Shown one piece after another: positions 22,860 to 33,989 of a stretch of DNA of 64,000 nt. The notes under the pieces were generated by a model. That model worked only from the letters and a program-made list of their open reading frames with translations. It made no database searches and had not been told where the DNA came from. Positions within the stretch are counted from its first letter, which is position 1, and the number at the start of each line of letters is the position of its first letter. This DNA comes from Diadema setosum (lineage: Eukaryota > Echinodermata > Echinoidea > Diadematoida > Diadematidae): positions 14,840,084-14,904,083 of the forward strand of contig NC_092692.1 in NCBI RefSeq assembly GCF_964275005.1, in the 5' to 3' direction. The translations under genes and the position numbers were made by a program.

Positions 22860-24300
22860 CTTAGAAGCTAACTTGCAAAATGATATAAGTTTGCATGCGA
22901 GCTTTGGCTTCGCATTGCTGTTATGACGTAGCCATGTCAGCGTGTGATTTGGATCCTTCGTGTATGAAAATTACTGCTATTTTGTCGATTCTGGTCAATA
23001 CTAGAGAAATTTGGTTCGTTATATGTATTTGGTCATTTGGTAAATAACTCATAATTTATTGTAACACGGAACCCATATTATGGAGAGTGATATTTGTCGA
23101 GATAATAAGATATTTGCGACGCCAAACTACAATGTAGCACAAAATCTACGGAGTGTACAAGTTCAGCGCTTAGCGCATACCGTAGCCACCTCCGCGTAGT
23201 GATTCCCTTGACGTCCGCATTCAGCCTATATAAGCAATAAAATTTTTCAGTTCGGCAGGAGACTCCCGGAGTCCTACTCCAGGTAACGAGCTACTCTCTG
23301 CTCACTCCTCAACACACTAGTCTAACTTTAACTTTCTTCCTTCCCTCCCCCCTATATGTAGAGGAGACTCCCGGAGTCCTTCTTCAAGTAACGAGCTACT
23401 CTCTGCTCACTCCTCAACACACTAGTATAACTTCAACTCTCTTCTTTCCCTTCCCCTATATGTAGAGGAGACTCTTGGAGTTCTACTCCAGGTATCGAGC
23501 ATCTGCTCACTCCTCAACATACCAACTACAACCTCCCCCCCCCCCCCTTTATGTCCCCATGTAAAATTTCAACTTATGCTTTAGGATCTTTTGGCAAATT
23601 CAAATTCTATAGAGTATAAGAGACATGCTTTGTATTACTTTCAGGAGATCTTAGGGATTCTGGCGAGTCATTAACTAAGTCGGAACAAAGGAACTTTAAA
23701 TAGGCACAAGTACAAATCAAATTTAGAAGATTCTATATTAGAATATACGAAGTGGTTTGTATAGGCATGCATGAATAACTTGAAGATAGTTTTAATTACT
23801 TCAGGCGTTTAGTCTCTATATGTGAATGAGTATGTAACAGTGGCGATTTAGGGAAAAGAATATTAAACTTTGATTTTTGTTTTTGTTGAACCTGAAATCC
23901 GAGTATTACAACCTTGTGTCTTTCTTTGTTTCTGTGTATGACTTTCTTGACTTAGTTTCTATTTTCATACACCACACAACCCATACACAACATACACATC
24001 TACTACATACATACACACAACACACACACACACACACACACAAACTGCACATATATTCCTCCCCTTGTATATTCCATCTTCCCTCCACGGTCATATACTT
24101 TGACCTTAGAACTCATCCCCACCGAGACTATTAGTTTCCGAAAGGTCGATTAACTCTGTATATGTTTTTACCGCTCAGACATTTGGGCATAACATCTCGC
24201 CCACGGAGTTGATCAATCTTTCTGGAAAACACACACAATATCACATCACACCGCTAATATATCTCGGTCTTATTATTTTATTCTGTGGTGGCGACAGTGC
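22860..24300 (+). mobile_element. LTR-like fossil (probable Ty3/Gypsy LTR and start of internal region)
   Basis: The stretch has a TATATAA box near 23226, three direct copies of a ~104-bp GAGACTCCCGGAGTCCT unit from 23257, a long pyrimidine-rich part, and a GTGGTGGCGACAGTGCGCC motif near 24286 that looks like a primer-binding-site junction. A Gypsy integrase fossil lies 1 kb downstream. The element is old and incomplete, and its boundaries are approximate. Confidence 0.35.
24001..24042. repeat. (CA)n microsatellite
   Basis: ACACAC run at 24014-24042 with interrupted CA-rich flanks. Confidence 0.8.
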
Positions 24301-24495
24301 GCCCTCGACAACAAACACACAGAAGGCGCCACAGCCAAGCCCGCCACAATATTGTATGATGGCATATAGCACAAAATGTTTATGCTGCATGTTGTTTATA
24401 TCTTATGATTTGTTGTTAAATGGGGGGGGGGGGAGGAAGGGGGTAGGAGAGCACAAAACAGTAATATTTGTGTTCTCTGCCTCTTTATGTGTAGA

Positions 24496-24681
24496 TGGTT
24501 GAGCTGTCTCACGGCACAGGTGTATACCTGTACCAGCACCAACTCACATAGGTGACCAAAAAAGCTCGCTGCACTGGGGTGGCCTGCTATCTACTGTCAT
24601 GTTTCATGACAGCAGAAGAAATGATGCAGCAGGGCAGCCTGGTGGAGTGTCATAACACAGTTGTGTCAGCAATTGTGGGTA
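24496..24681 (+). pseudogene. BEN-like exon copy outside the array
   Basis: Acceptor TGTGTAG, then MVELSHGTGVYLYQHQLT, a stop, and AEEMMQQGSLVECHNTVVS ending IVG at a GTAAGT donor (24679). It is the best-preserved version of the alternative 3' tail. The following intron sequence (CATGCATATGGATGTATAGG) is shared with 14510, confirming a common source locus. Confidence 0.45.
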
Positions 24682-24997
24682 AGTTCATTTTTCATGCATA
24701 TGGATGTATAGGCACCTATACTTAAATAAATGAACTAATCAGTTATTAAGTCATGCAAAATTTCAAAAGTTAAAACTCAGTAGAAAAGAAGAGGACAAAA
24801 TTGCCTTTAAAAAATCTGGTCATGAATTAAATTCCTCCTGCTCCAGAACAAAAGATATGTATGACTTAAAATTTTCATGATTTCATTTGCAAGAGGGACA
24901 TACAGTACTTCTCCAAATGATGACATACATACAGTACTTCACACTCTTCCCTTACCTCTCCCCTCTCCCCACCATCCCATCCTTGTTTCTTTCCAGA

Positions 24998-25081
24998 TTT
25001 TACAGCCATGAAGCCGGCCAACATCAGGCACGCCCTCCGTAACAAGATCATGGGCCTGCTGTATCGAAACAAGGCCCAGTA
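24998..25081 (+). pseudogene. possible next exon of the BEN-like gene
   Basis: A pyrimidine tract and TTCCAG acceptor precede DFTAMKPANIRHALRNKIMG then LLYRNKAQ and a stop. A short helix with IRxALxxK is compatible with the C-terminal part of a BEN domain. This is a weak visual match only. Confidence 0.3.
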
Positions 25082-25285
25082 ACTCGATCCTGAGAAGAGA
25101 CTAGAAATGTCGCTATGGCGACTGGTATGCCTCCGCCATAATGCACGATTCTCCTAATAGGTCTATAGTACATGTGGACAATGGGTGATTACATTGTAAA
25201 ATGCAATTCAAATGTTCATGTATTGTCTTGCAAGTTAATGGAAGAATTTTTTATTACTGAATACTGATTCACTAGATGGGAGGAA

Positions 25286-25735
25286 ATGTTTTCTCTAGTC
25301 AAACTAAAATACAACAAGTTGCCAGTCATGATGATGTTGGGCCGAGATATTACACTGCCAGTGGATATCACCATCAGTCAACCTACGTCAGAAGAAACGG
25401 AGAGAGATAATTACGCACAACATCTCAGAGATAAACTAAACGATGTGCATGAGATTGCTCGACAAAAGCTGGTGCTAGCTCACAATAAGCAGGCAAAGCA
25501 ATATGATCGCAACACTCTACTGGTACAATACAAAGTAGGCGATTGGGTTTGGCTGTATCACGTACTAAGAAAAAGGGGGGTATGTCCAAAGCTTCTTCCC
25601 AAGTGGACAGGACCATTCATGATCATACACAAGTTATCAGATATGGTGTACAGAATCCAAGAATCGAGCAGATCCAAGCCCAAGGTTATTCATGTTGATC
25701 GGTTGAAGCCTTATCATGGTCCTCCCCCGAGTTAA
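25286..25735 (+). mobile_element. Ty3/Gypsy pol fossil: integrase C-terminal part
   Basis: This is an old retroelement fragment recognisable from PVMMMLGRDITLPVDI, VGDWVWLY, PKWTGPFMI and a final HVDRLKPYHGPPPS, the usual end of Gypsy-type integrases. Protease, reverse transcriptase, RNase H and the integrase core are not present next to it. Fragmentary and not functional. Confidence 0.85.
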
Positions 25736-25856
25736 CTGGCTCAATGCAACACCCCGCAGACGTAACCCAGCAAGAAGTAGGCATGCTCCAAGACAATTAA
25801 TTAAGATTAATAATACAATGTTAGCCCTTCAAGGTATATTTCTTGTTTTTATATAG

Positions 25857-26240
25857 ATGTTGCGGTGCACAATCTGCCGTGACGACAAGCCGTCCATGTC
25901 ATCGCTCCTGACCAACTTGCATTTAATGCATAACACGACCCTAACCTTGCAGTGCCGCTACTGTAGTTACGAATCAAGGGGACGACCAGAGTTCAGTCGT
26001 CATTACCAGCGACAGCATCCTGGACATCGGCAAGAGGCGGGATATGTTGACCATAAGGTGGCCACTAGAAGATATATTGAAAAGGAGATGGAAGAAGAGG
26101 AAAGGCGAAAGAGAAGACAGAGGGACGAAAGGCGTAGTGAAGAGAGGAAGGACAGAAAGAAAGACGAGAAGGTGAAGGAGCGACGAGGCGGAGAAAGAGA
26201 CGGTGGAAATAGGGTTTTCAGTCTCCTCCACTTTCACTGA
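25857..26240 (+). CDS. small C2H2 zinc-finger protein with basic tail
   Basis: 127 codons from ATG 25857, which follows directly on a TTTTTATATAG acceptor-like tract. Two C2H2-type fingers are visible: CTICRDDK...HLMH (residues ~4-25) and CRYCSYES...HYQRQH (~33-54). An Arg/Glu/Lys-rich helix (~70-115) follows. It lies 120 bp after the Gypsy integrase fragment. It could be an exon of a host or DNA-transposon gene, or an accessory reading frame once linked to that element. I cannot tell which. Confidence 0.45.
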   Translation: MLRCTICRDDKPSMSSLLTNLHLMHNTTLTLQCRYCSYESRGRPEFSRHYQRQHPGHRQEAGYVDHKVATRRYIEKEMEEEERRKRRQRDERRSEERKDRKKDEKVKERRGGERDGGNRVFSLLHFH

Positions 26241-26279
26241 AGCCCCTCATGTGCGTAGAACATTTTCAAACCGAAAAAA

Positions 26280-27543
26280 AAGTCTTTTTTAAACTTACAA
26301 ATCAAACCCTTTAATTTTGCCCAAACGTCACGAGTCTGGTACCATTACAAAGAGCAGAGTCTCAGCTGTTCAAAAATGCAAAGTTCGAAGCTGTAGGGGT
26401 TACGTAGGCGAGTCCAGAAAGTTATGAATGAACTACTACGCTCCGCCCAATCTTCTCTCGAAGACTTCCGAATTTATGCGATTCGGCGCTCGCGGCACCG
26501 CAATTTTGCCGAAACTTTCACGAAAGGACGTCTTCGGATGCTTCTCCGCAGCCAAACGCAAGTTGATTGACACTTAAACGGGTTTCAACGTTAACCCGAA
26601 GGACTAATTTACATACTACAAGTTGCTCGATCTTCATAGCTTATCTACAACGAAAGTTACGGCGATTTGAAAAGTCACCGGCTGATTTTGGGATGAATTT
26701 TGCCAAGTTGAAGGTAAGAGTATATCCGATATGATTCTTACATTTATTTTCTAAGGCATATGTAAAATTTAAGTCCTCATGACTTGTACTTTTATGCGGA
26801 AAGAGCATTTTGGAAAGCTATTCCCTGACTTTGTTGACAGAATTGATCGTAGCGCAGCGAGCTATTGTGCGGTGCGAGTGCCCTATTGTACCGGGGCACT
26901 GGCCGTGTAAACAAAGGCGAGTGCCCGTGCAGAGACTGGGGATTAATTGACGAGTGCGATTTGTAATTCACAGAAGGTGGTTGCGGGGTTATAGCAGACT
27001 TTTCAGTTATTCATTGTCATTTTTGAAGTGTAAGTCACAAATATTATGGAATTTGAGTTCGATATTTATGATTAGTGAGAAAAGTCCATCATTAATATCA
27101 ATATTAATTTACGATAAAGCTTCTCCTTGGGCACATGAGAAAAACACCCCTAAGTTAATATGGAATAACCCATTTCATAACTACGTATGCCGCCGGTCTA
27201 TTTTTAGTGGGCGGAACCATTTGTACTTTTAGGGGTGTTTTTCTTTACGCATAGGGAGGGACTACATGTTTTTTTTTCACATTTTTTGTTTTGTTTTTTA
27301 GTTCCATTATAAATATATAAGTATAGAATATGAGAGAAAACAGATCGATTCTGTCATATTCAACAAGTAATGAGACAAGTTCAATTCCACTATGCCATGC
27401 TGCATTGATTGTTTTTAAATTAAAAACAATCAATGAAATTTAAATTTTAATGCTTTTTAATTTTAATGTATGGTGTAAACTTCATTCTGTTTATTGTTTG
27501 TTACTTTTACCTGAAGGATTTATTCTGATCGAACTTTGTGACC
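26280..27543 (+). promoter_or_regulatory. 5' flank of the exon-repeat gene
   Basis: The stretch 26400-26560 and 26840-26960 is moderately CpG-containing (TTCGGCGCTCGCGGCACCG, CATTGTACCGGGGCACTGG-like sequence), unlike its surroundings. No clear TATA box fixes a start site. A small palindromic insertion sits at 27139-27243, and a perfect-arm AT-rich palindrome at 27403-27435. Confidence 0.3.
27139..27243. mobile_element. short palindromic MITE
   Basis: Inverted ends AAAAACACCCCTAA and TTAGGGGTGTTTTT flank about 75 bp, with weaker pairing of ATGGAATAACCC and GGAACCATTTG inside. Non-coding. Confidence 0.5.
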
Positions 27544-27700
27544 ATGGAAGAAAGTCCAGATGACCCTCCAGGTGATCCTTCAGCCCCATGCAGTGTCATT
27601 CCTTGCGTATCGCAGGGAGTTGAGCCGATATCTTCAAACTCTTCTGCAGCAGCAAGTTCTGACTCGGATGTGACTAAGCCTTCTATTCCCCAGAAGATTG
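27544..27700 (+). CDS. exon-repeat gene, exon 1
   Basis: ACCATGG gives a good Kozak context. The 157-bp exon encodes MEESPDDPPGDPSAPCSVIP and a Ser-rich stretch ending at a GTTAGT donor, phase 1 out. It is acidic/Ser/Pro-rich and likely disordered. I chose this start because it is in phase with three downstream exons and no in-frame upstream extension is supported. Confidence 0.6.
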
Positions 27701-27766
27701 GTTAGTATAATTGCATTTCCACTGTTGTTTTTTTTTTTTTGTTGTTGTTTTTTTCTTCTTCTTCTG

Positions 27767-28133
27767 AAAAATTATTTTGATGTCCTAATTCATTCACCAT
27801 CCAATTGAAATTTTAATTTGTGTACTTTTTATTCTTTTATTAATTTTTTTTTTCAGTTTAGACATGTCATAAGTAATCTTGTTTTCTTCTTCTCCTCCTC
27901 CTCCTCCTCCTCCTCTTCCTCCTCCTCCTTCTTCTTCTTCTTCTTCTTCTACTTCTTCTTCTTATTATTATTGTTGTTTTTTTCTTCTTCTTCTGAAAAA
28001 ATATTTTGATGTCCTAATCTATTCACCATCCAATTGAAATTTTAATTTGTGTACTTTTTATTTTTTTATTAATTTTTTTTTTTCAGTTTAGACATGTCAT
28101 AAGTAATCTTGTTTTCTTCTTCTCCTCCTCCTC
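27767..28133 (+). repeat. tandem duplication in intron 1 with polypyrimidine microsatellites
   Basis: The segments 27767-27905 and 27995-28133 are near-identical (shared ATTCACCATCCAATTGAAAT and TTTAGACATGTCATAAGTAA). Each ends in a TCC/TTC-rich microsatellite. The duplication doubles the branch-point/pyrimidine region upstream of exon 2. Confidence 0.85.
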
Positions 28134-28175
28134 CTTCTTCTTCTTCTTCTTCTTCTTCTTCTGCTTTTCCTCCAG

Positions 28176-28313
28176 CCACATTGAAACAAGATGAAACGTC
28201 TTTCCTCCCTTCATCCCAAAGTTTGGCCCCTCGTGTGCCTAGAGCCGGACACTCCACTCCTCATGACCAAGGGGAAGGAACTTCACCGTCTTCTTCAGCA
28301 GCTAAAATAACAT
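28176..28313 (+). CDS. exon-repeat gene, exon 2 (repeat exon a)
   Basis: 138 bp, acceptor CCTCCAG, donor GTAAAT, phase 1 in and out. The peptide includes DETSFLPSSQSLAPRVPRAG then HSTPHDQGEGTSPSSSA. It is homologous to exons 3 and 4. Confidence 0.65.
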
Positions 28314-28734
28314 GTAAATACTTATATAGATTTATTCACTTTTAAATTTGCCTTAATTTATTTATGTATTTATTTGTTTATTTATTTCTTTCTAATTTTA
28401 TTTTTGAGGGGGGATTTCATGCATGGATATTCAAATGTTATTATTTATTGTTAAAATTATAATTTTTTTTATTCCACTTCTGTTGGCTTTGGTACTTGCA
28501 TGTTCCATTTTTTGTTAAGCAGTTAAACAATTACATGTTTGATAAATCCATTTTATGTCATATAAAGAGAAAGAAACATATTGTGTAGTGTACATGTGCA
28601 AAAATGTGTTTGAAATGTCTACACAGTTAGGCCAATTAATTTTGATACTATTGCATATTAAGGATGCATTATAACTACGGCTAATTTTGTTTCTCATATG
28701 AATATAAAATTTTCTTTTTATTTTTCTTGGTCAG

Positions 28735-28884
28735 ACGATGCTCCCAGTGCCTTTCCACATGCTAGACCAAAACAGAAGGAGATGCCTCGTGTCCCTTTGT
28801 CTGACATTCTGGAGCCTCTTGTGACTGGATGCTCTGACCAAGGGGAAGGAACTCCACTATCCTCTCCACCAGCTGATGAAGCAC
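28735..28884 (+). CDS. exon-repeat gene, exon 3 (repeat exon b)
   Basis: 150 bp, acceptor TTGGTCAG, donor GTGAGT, phase 1 in and out. It reads KQKEMPRVPLSDILEPLVTG then DQGEGTPLSSPPADEA. It shares the RVP/SDILxPxV and DQGEGT signatures with the neighbouring exons. Confidence 0.7.
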
Positions 28885-28939
28885 GTGAGTACCAAAATAG
28901 AATCATTTACTTATAAATATGACTTATCATAAATATAAA

Positions 28940-29120
28940 GTATAGTGGACTCTGGTTCTAACAAGCACTGATAAAACAATTTCATAATAACAAGCTAATT
29001 TTTGTGGCCCCCAATTGTAATTTCCTTTGTATTTTATAGTTTTTGTACCCCTCTTATAACAAGTATTCATTATAACAAGCATATTTCTCTGGTCCCTAGG
29101 ACCTCGTTATAATGAGAGTC
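28940..29120. mobile_element. pogo/Tigger-type MITE in intron 3
   Basis: Left end TAGTGGACTCTGGTTCTAAC and right end ATAATGAGAGTCCACTGTA form inverted repeats resembling Tigger termini (CAGTGGACTCTC...), with TA at the edges. Inside are AACAAGC and GCTTGTTATAA copies. About 180 bp and non-coding. Confidence 0.7.
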
Positions 29121-29461
29121 CACTGTATATCTGTTTTTTTTTTTGTTGGTTTTTTTTTTTTTTTTTTTTTTTTTGGGGGGGGGGGGTAATTTTCTTCATT
29201 TCTGTGTATGTTCCAGCTTTTATTTAGCAGTTGAATAAATACATTTGTGACGGATTTATGCCACATAAGTTAAATATATATATATATACAGAGGTCTATA
29301 TATATTTTGCAAAAATCTTTTTATATGTCTACAATGTGGCAATCAATTGTGATACTATTGTGCATGTAATAAAAAATGATATAAACAGTGGCTAATTAAT
29401 TTGAATCTCATAGGTATATATAAATATGTATATAAATATTCATATTCTTTTTTTTGGTCAG

Positions 29462-29620
29462 ATGATACTCCCATAGCCAATACTCCTGCCACACCGAAAG
29501 AGAAGGAGATGTCTCCTGTCCGGTCGTCTGATATTTTGGCCCCTCCTGTGACAAGACGCTCAACTCCTCATTCTGACCAAGGGGAAGAAACTTCACTGTC
29601 TTCTTCAGCAGATGTAACAG
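29462..29620 (+). CDS. exon-repeat gene, exon 4 (repeat exon c)
   Basis: 159 bp, acceptor TTGGTCAG (identical to that of exon 3), donor GTCAGT, phase 1 in and out. It reads KEKEMSPVRSSDILAPPVTR then STPHSDQGEETSLSSSADV. Confidence 0.7.
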
Positions 29621-29925
29621 GTCAGTCTAATTACTTTTTACCCATATGATCATAATGCTTTGTTTGACATTTATTGTACCAGGTATACCTCCAATTTCCC
29701 TTCTTAAAGCAATTGTTTTTTTAACTTTTTATAATTGTTTTTATGTGATATTTTGGATTTTGTTTTTACACATTCCTGTAATGTGATAAACATTTGAAGT
29801 GTTGGCCAATTCAGAACAACCTGTAGAATGTTGTATTGAATCGATTTCCCAACTTTCTATTGATTTTGACATATATTTTAATTCATGTTTCAGGTAATTA
29901 CTTATTTCTTATTCTTTCTTTGCAG

Positions 29926-32900
29926 GTGGACCTACATCTTCTCCAGTCTCTACACAAGCTGCAGATGATCCTGGACCTTTTTCCAGAGCAGAGGGGCTGA
30001 CCTTTACTCATTTTGCCAACCCACAGCTGGCCAAGGGGAGGATTCAGTGTTTCAAGAATGGACTAGTTCTAGAGATTTTTGATTTTTTTCCAAAACAGTA
30101 AAGTTGTAACAGATACAATGTTTGTTCTTGCCCATGACAGCAATGCCATTCATCATTCAAAGCCTGACAGTGTACGCCTAAAAGTAGGAAACGTCGTCAA
30201 GAGGAGGAAAACACTACGAAAGAATAAAAAAGCTGCGCTACCTGCCTTTCTCCAAACAGAGTTCATTCCACCCTCAAGTTCTCAACCTGCACCAAAACGC
30301 AACCTTGAAGATCTAAATGAAGAAAATGAAGCAATGAAAGCAGACATAAAGAACTTGGAGTCAAGATTGACAAGCGAAGAAGAAAAGGCAGATCGTCTTG
30401 GAGCTCAACTAACAAGGCTGGTGAAACAGCAGCAGGCCAGTATAGCCATCCATGCAAAGGACATGAAAAGTCTAGGAAGGGAGATGTCAAATTGACAAAG
30501 GAATATGACAAACAATCCGAAGAATTGGATAAAGTGAACAAAGTTGTTGACCAGTTAAGGAATAAAGTGGCACAGAAATCGGCTTCATTGAAGAACATTT
30601 CAAAAAGACTCCGGAGAAGCACAGAAAAGCAAAAACAAGAAGAGCAGGAAATCGAAGAACTGAAAGATACCAACATGCAGCTGGTGGAGCAGACTGAGCA
30701 AATGTCAAAGACTCTAGAACAAACGACAGAACTTCTTATGTCAGCAAAGAAGGAGAAAAGAACAGCTCTGAAAACGCTTAGCCAAGCGAAAAGAAGAACT
30801 GAAAGAAGGAAGGCAGAAAGCATCCTACATAATGAAGCTGAAATAACACAACTCAGAGAAACTGTAAAAAACAACAACAATCGAATCGCTGAACTGGAAC
30901 AGTTAAACATACTCCTCGAAGATGAAGTACTCCATACCTTTGAAGGAGGGAGGTACATCAGTGAGCTGCGAGAGACAATCATGATTCTGCTGACAGAGTG
31001 TAATGTTAGTATGAGCAAGATGAAGATGGTAATAAATACAGTATGCAAGAACCTCCTTGGCAAGCTTCCGGAACGCCTTCCATCCCTCGGAACTTTGGAC
31101 AGAATTCTCTCAGAGGCGAAGTTTGTTGCCCAAAACCAAATATTCAAGTGCATGGAGGAAGGAGGAGATCCAACCACATTAACTGGAAACACACTACACA
31201 ATGACGCCACTACAAAATTCAATCATCATTACCAGGGGTTCCAAGTCACACTTTTGAACGGCAAGCAGATGACAATAGGCTTGCGAGAAATAGGGGCAGC
31301 GGACACAGAAACACTGATGGATGCCTTCTATTCATCTGTGGAAGAAATAACAGCAGCGGTGTCAGACAGTACAGCTGAGAAGCAAACCAAAATTGCTGGG
31401 CTTATTACATTATTGAAGAACACAATGGGGGATCAGGGGCCAACAAATCCACAATTCAACAGTCAGGTACAAGCACTCCGGGAAACTCTTCTACCCAAAG
31501 TAGTTGAAAATTGGGAAATGCTCAGTGAGGAAAACCAGAGGGAGATTGCAAACATGGGGAACTTTTTTTGCAAGATGCACCTGCTCGTGAACTTTGCTAC
31601 CGAGGCTGACAAGGTCCTGAAAGTCAACGAAGCGGATGTAGTTGCAGAAGGAAGGAACCCATATGCATTTGGCACAGAGAGTGGTGGTGCTAGACTAGTT
31701 AGGACAGCAGCCAAGGCATTCACTTCTCATGGGAGCGACAAGTCGGGCATGACAGCAGACTGGGAAACGTATCTAGGAGAACAAGGAAAAACGAACCACT
31801 TAGTGACGTTTAGGGGCAACCGTTTCAATATCCTTTTCTATGATGCTGGGGCCACATACTTCCATCGCCAGGACTTGTACCATTTCATATCAACCATACC
31901 AGATCCAAACAACCTGATCAGAGCAGTCAATTTTGATATACAACAGAAGGTTTACCTTGCACAACTCCGGGCTCTGGGGCTCATCGACAAACTAATTACA
32001 GGACCATTCTGGAGACTTGTAGAAAACACAGATTCTATCTTGGAACTGAATGACCCATTGAACGAGATGCTGCAAAAGATGAAAGGATGGGCGGAAGATG
32101 CAACACCACTGTTTACAGGGGATGTTCCATTTCAAGGTGCCATAGTCCATGATGATGACATTTACCAAGAACTCCTGAAGGAAACTGATGACGCGGACTT
32201 CAACACCTACACACAAGCAGCCCTGGAAATGGTGCTGTCTGCAATGATTCTTATCTTGGAGAGGCAGGCCAAAGATCAGCTGGAAGGAGGCAAGTTCTTT
32301 GCACCATCTGAACAAATGAAGACATCAGCAAGAAATGTCCCAACAACCAACACTGTTTCTGAGCGTGATTTTGCCATTCTAGATGTACTTACACGCATCA
32401 AACCAGCCGCAGCAAGCCACGCATACGAAACCTACATCATGTGGCTGAACAACAGGCCTAGTAAATGGTTGGAAACACTGGACAGTGAAGAGAAGGAAAA
32501 ACTTCTGCATATGGCGCGGCACAGGTACCCAGAGATACGCCAACAGTACACTCAACGGAAGGATAAACTGAAAGCGCAACACAAAGTCCCTGAGAGCTAA
32601 ACAGAGCCGACAGGAGCACAAAGAAGAGAAGGGACGGCTGGATAAAGTGGCTGCAACAGAAGGCATAATCCAATATGGAGGGGTTTGGACATGTGAGGAA
32701 GTTGACACAAGGGTCATGGGACTTCCAGTAAATGAGAGAAAGGGAGCGCTCATTGCCCAGATACAGTACCAGAAAAAGTGCTCAATGCAAAAGGAAGTGC
32801 AGGCCTCTTTAGAAAATCCAGCCAAGGAGTGGCATTCACAGAGGACCAACTCCAAGCTAACCTCACAAAAATACTGGACCTTAACAAAATCACAACGGAA

Positions 32901-33275
32901 AATGTAAAGGGAGCTAAGTTACTCCACTACTACCCATCAGAAAAGGTCACCTCAAATGTCAACCAAAGCAAACTGGATCTTCACAACAAAATTGGAATGC
33001 AACGGAACCAAATAATTGCCAAGCAGCAGCAGCATCTTCTTCCTCTGTACCAAAGCGACCCCGAAACTCTCCTGCAAAAGAAAGTCAAACAAAAATGTCG
33101 AGAAACTGATGGCACTGTCGAGTGGTTCTCTGCGGAAGTAACAGGAATCTACAGCAAAAAGAGGGACAACATGCTAACCGAATACACAATAGTGTATGAT
33201 AGTTTTCCGGATGACGAGTGGCATTTTCCCCTCCTCAAAGATATGAAAAATGGTGACCTCATCATCATGGAGTAA
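29926..33275 (+). CDS. exon-repeat gene, terminal long exon: coiled coil, uncharacterised domain and Tudor-like tail
   Basis: Acceptor CTTTGCAG, phase 1 in. It starts GPTSSPVSTQAADDPGPF and LTFTHFANPQLAKGRIQCF. A long coiled coil (about 30300-30930) follows. The conserved core 30940-32560 has CMEEGGDPTTL, MGDQGPTNPQF, RTAAKAFTSHGSDKSGM, FRGNRFNILFYDAGATYFHR, ALGLIDKLITGPFWRLVEN and PTTNTVSERDFAILDVLTR. The stretch 32600-32800 carries YGGVWTCEEVD. The C-terminus 33070-33260 (VEWFSAEVTGIY, EYTIVYDSFPDDEW, FPLLKDMKNGDL) looks Tudor/Agenet-like. From memory, this architecture belongs to a multi-copy uncharacterised family of invertebrates and fish. The frame changes about four times (near 30095, 30490, 32590 and 32775), mostly beside A or T runs. 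It may be a young pseudogene or carry sequencing indels. The 702-codon core (30492-32600) is intact. Confidence 0.65.
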
Positions 33276-33980
33276 CTTATTCACACGACATGAAAACATT
33301 TGTAATATATTTCCATAAGAAATTCACACAGATTACTTGAGCGAGCAAGTTTCTTTTTTAATTCAAGTAAATCTTGTTAGTATATTGTTTGCCATGTATG
33401 TGCTTATGTCAGGTAATTTCTGTCTATAGCTTTTGCAAGACCTGAAAGTGAACGTCTGGTGGATATGTTTCTTTTGAAGTAACTCTGAATACATTATTTC
33501 ACATGTATGAAGTAGCATTATAACTTCAGAATTTCACACATGATTATAAATTACCATTGCATAAGATGATTCTTATTCAAATCTATTGCATGAATTTCAA
33601 AATCTCTGTTGAATTCAAATTGGTGAAAGTGTGATCAATATCTTTTCCATCTACATTACTTTCAGATTTTCATACTCAGTGGAAAAAAAGGAAAGAAAGA
33701 AAAACCAGGGTTTAATTGAGATGAGCCTGAGTTGTACACTAGATACCATAGTAATATGGCTTTACAATTTACATAGGATTTTGAGAAATATTAGTAAAAA
33801 ATACTGAGATGATTGATTGTTTTTTTATCTGTGAATTCTCTGTTATTCAAACACATTGAGATGTATAATTATGACTTCAAAGTTCAATGAATTTGTATAC
33901 ATGTCTTATATAACAGACTTTGAAGCTGGACAAGTCTGAAAAGTAAACACTTAGATAAGAATGTACCTTTTGATAATTCA
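33276..33980 (+). other. 3' flank of the exon-repeat gene
   Basis: AT-rich non-coding sequence, likely 3' UTR at its start. No clear single polyadenylation site can be fixed and nothing else is recognised. Confidence 0.3.
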
Positions 33981-33989
33981 AATGAAACT

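Noticed and set aside
27880-28160. TTC/TCC-rich ORF encoding poly-Ser/Phe
   Set aside because: Polypyrimidine microsatellite upstream of a splice acceptor, not coding.
29140-29188. T run followed by G run in intron 3
   Set aside because: Low-complexity homopolymers, prone to sequencing error, with no symmetrical structure.
30263-31222. 319-codon minus-strand ORF
   Set aside because: Shadow of the coiled-coil region of the + strand gene. The composition is the Ser/Phe/Leu-rich antisense of Glu/Lys-rich helices.
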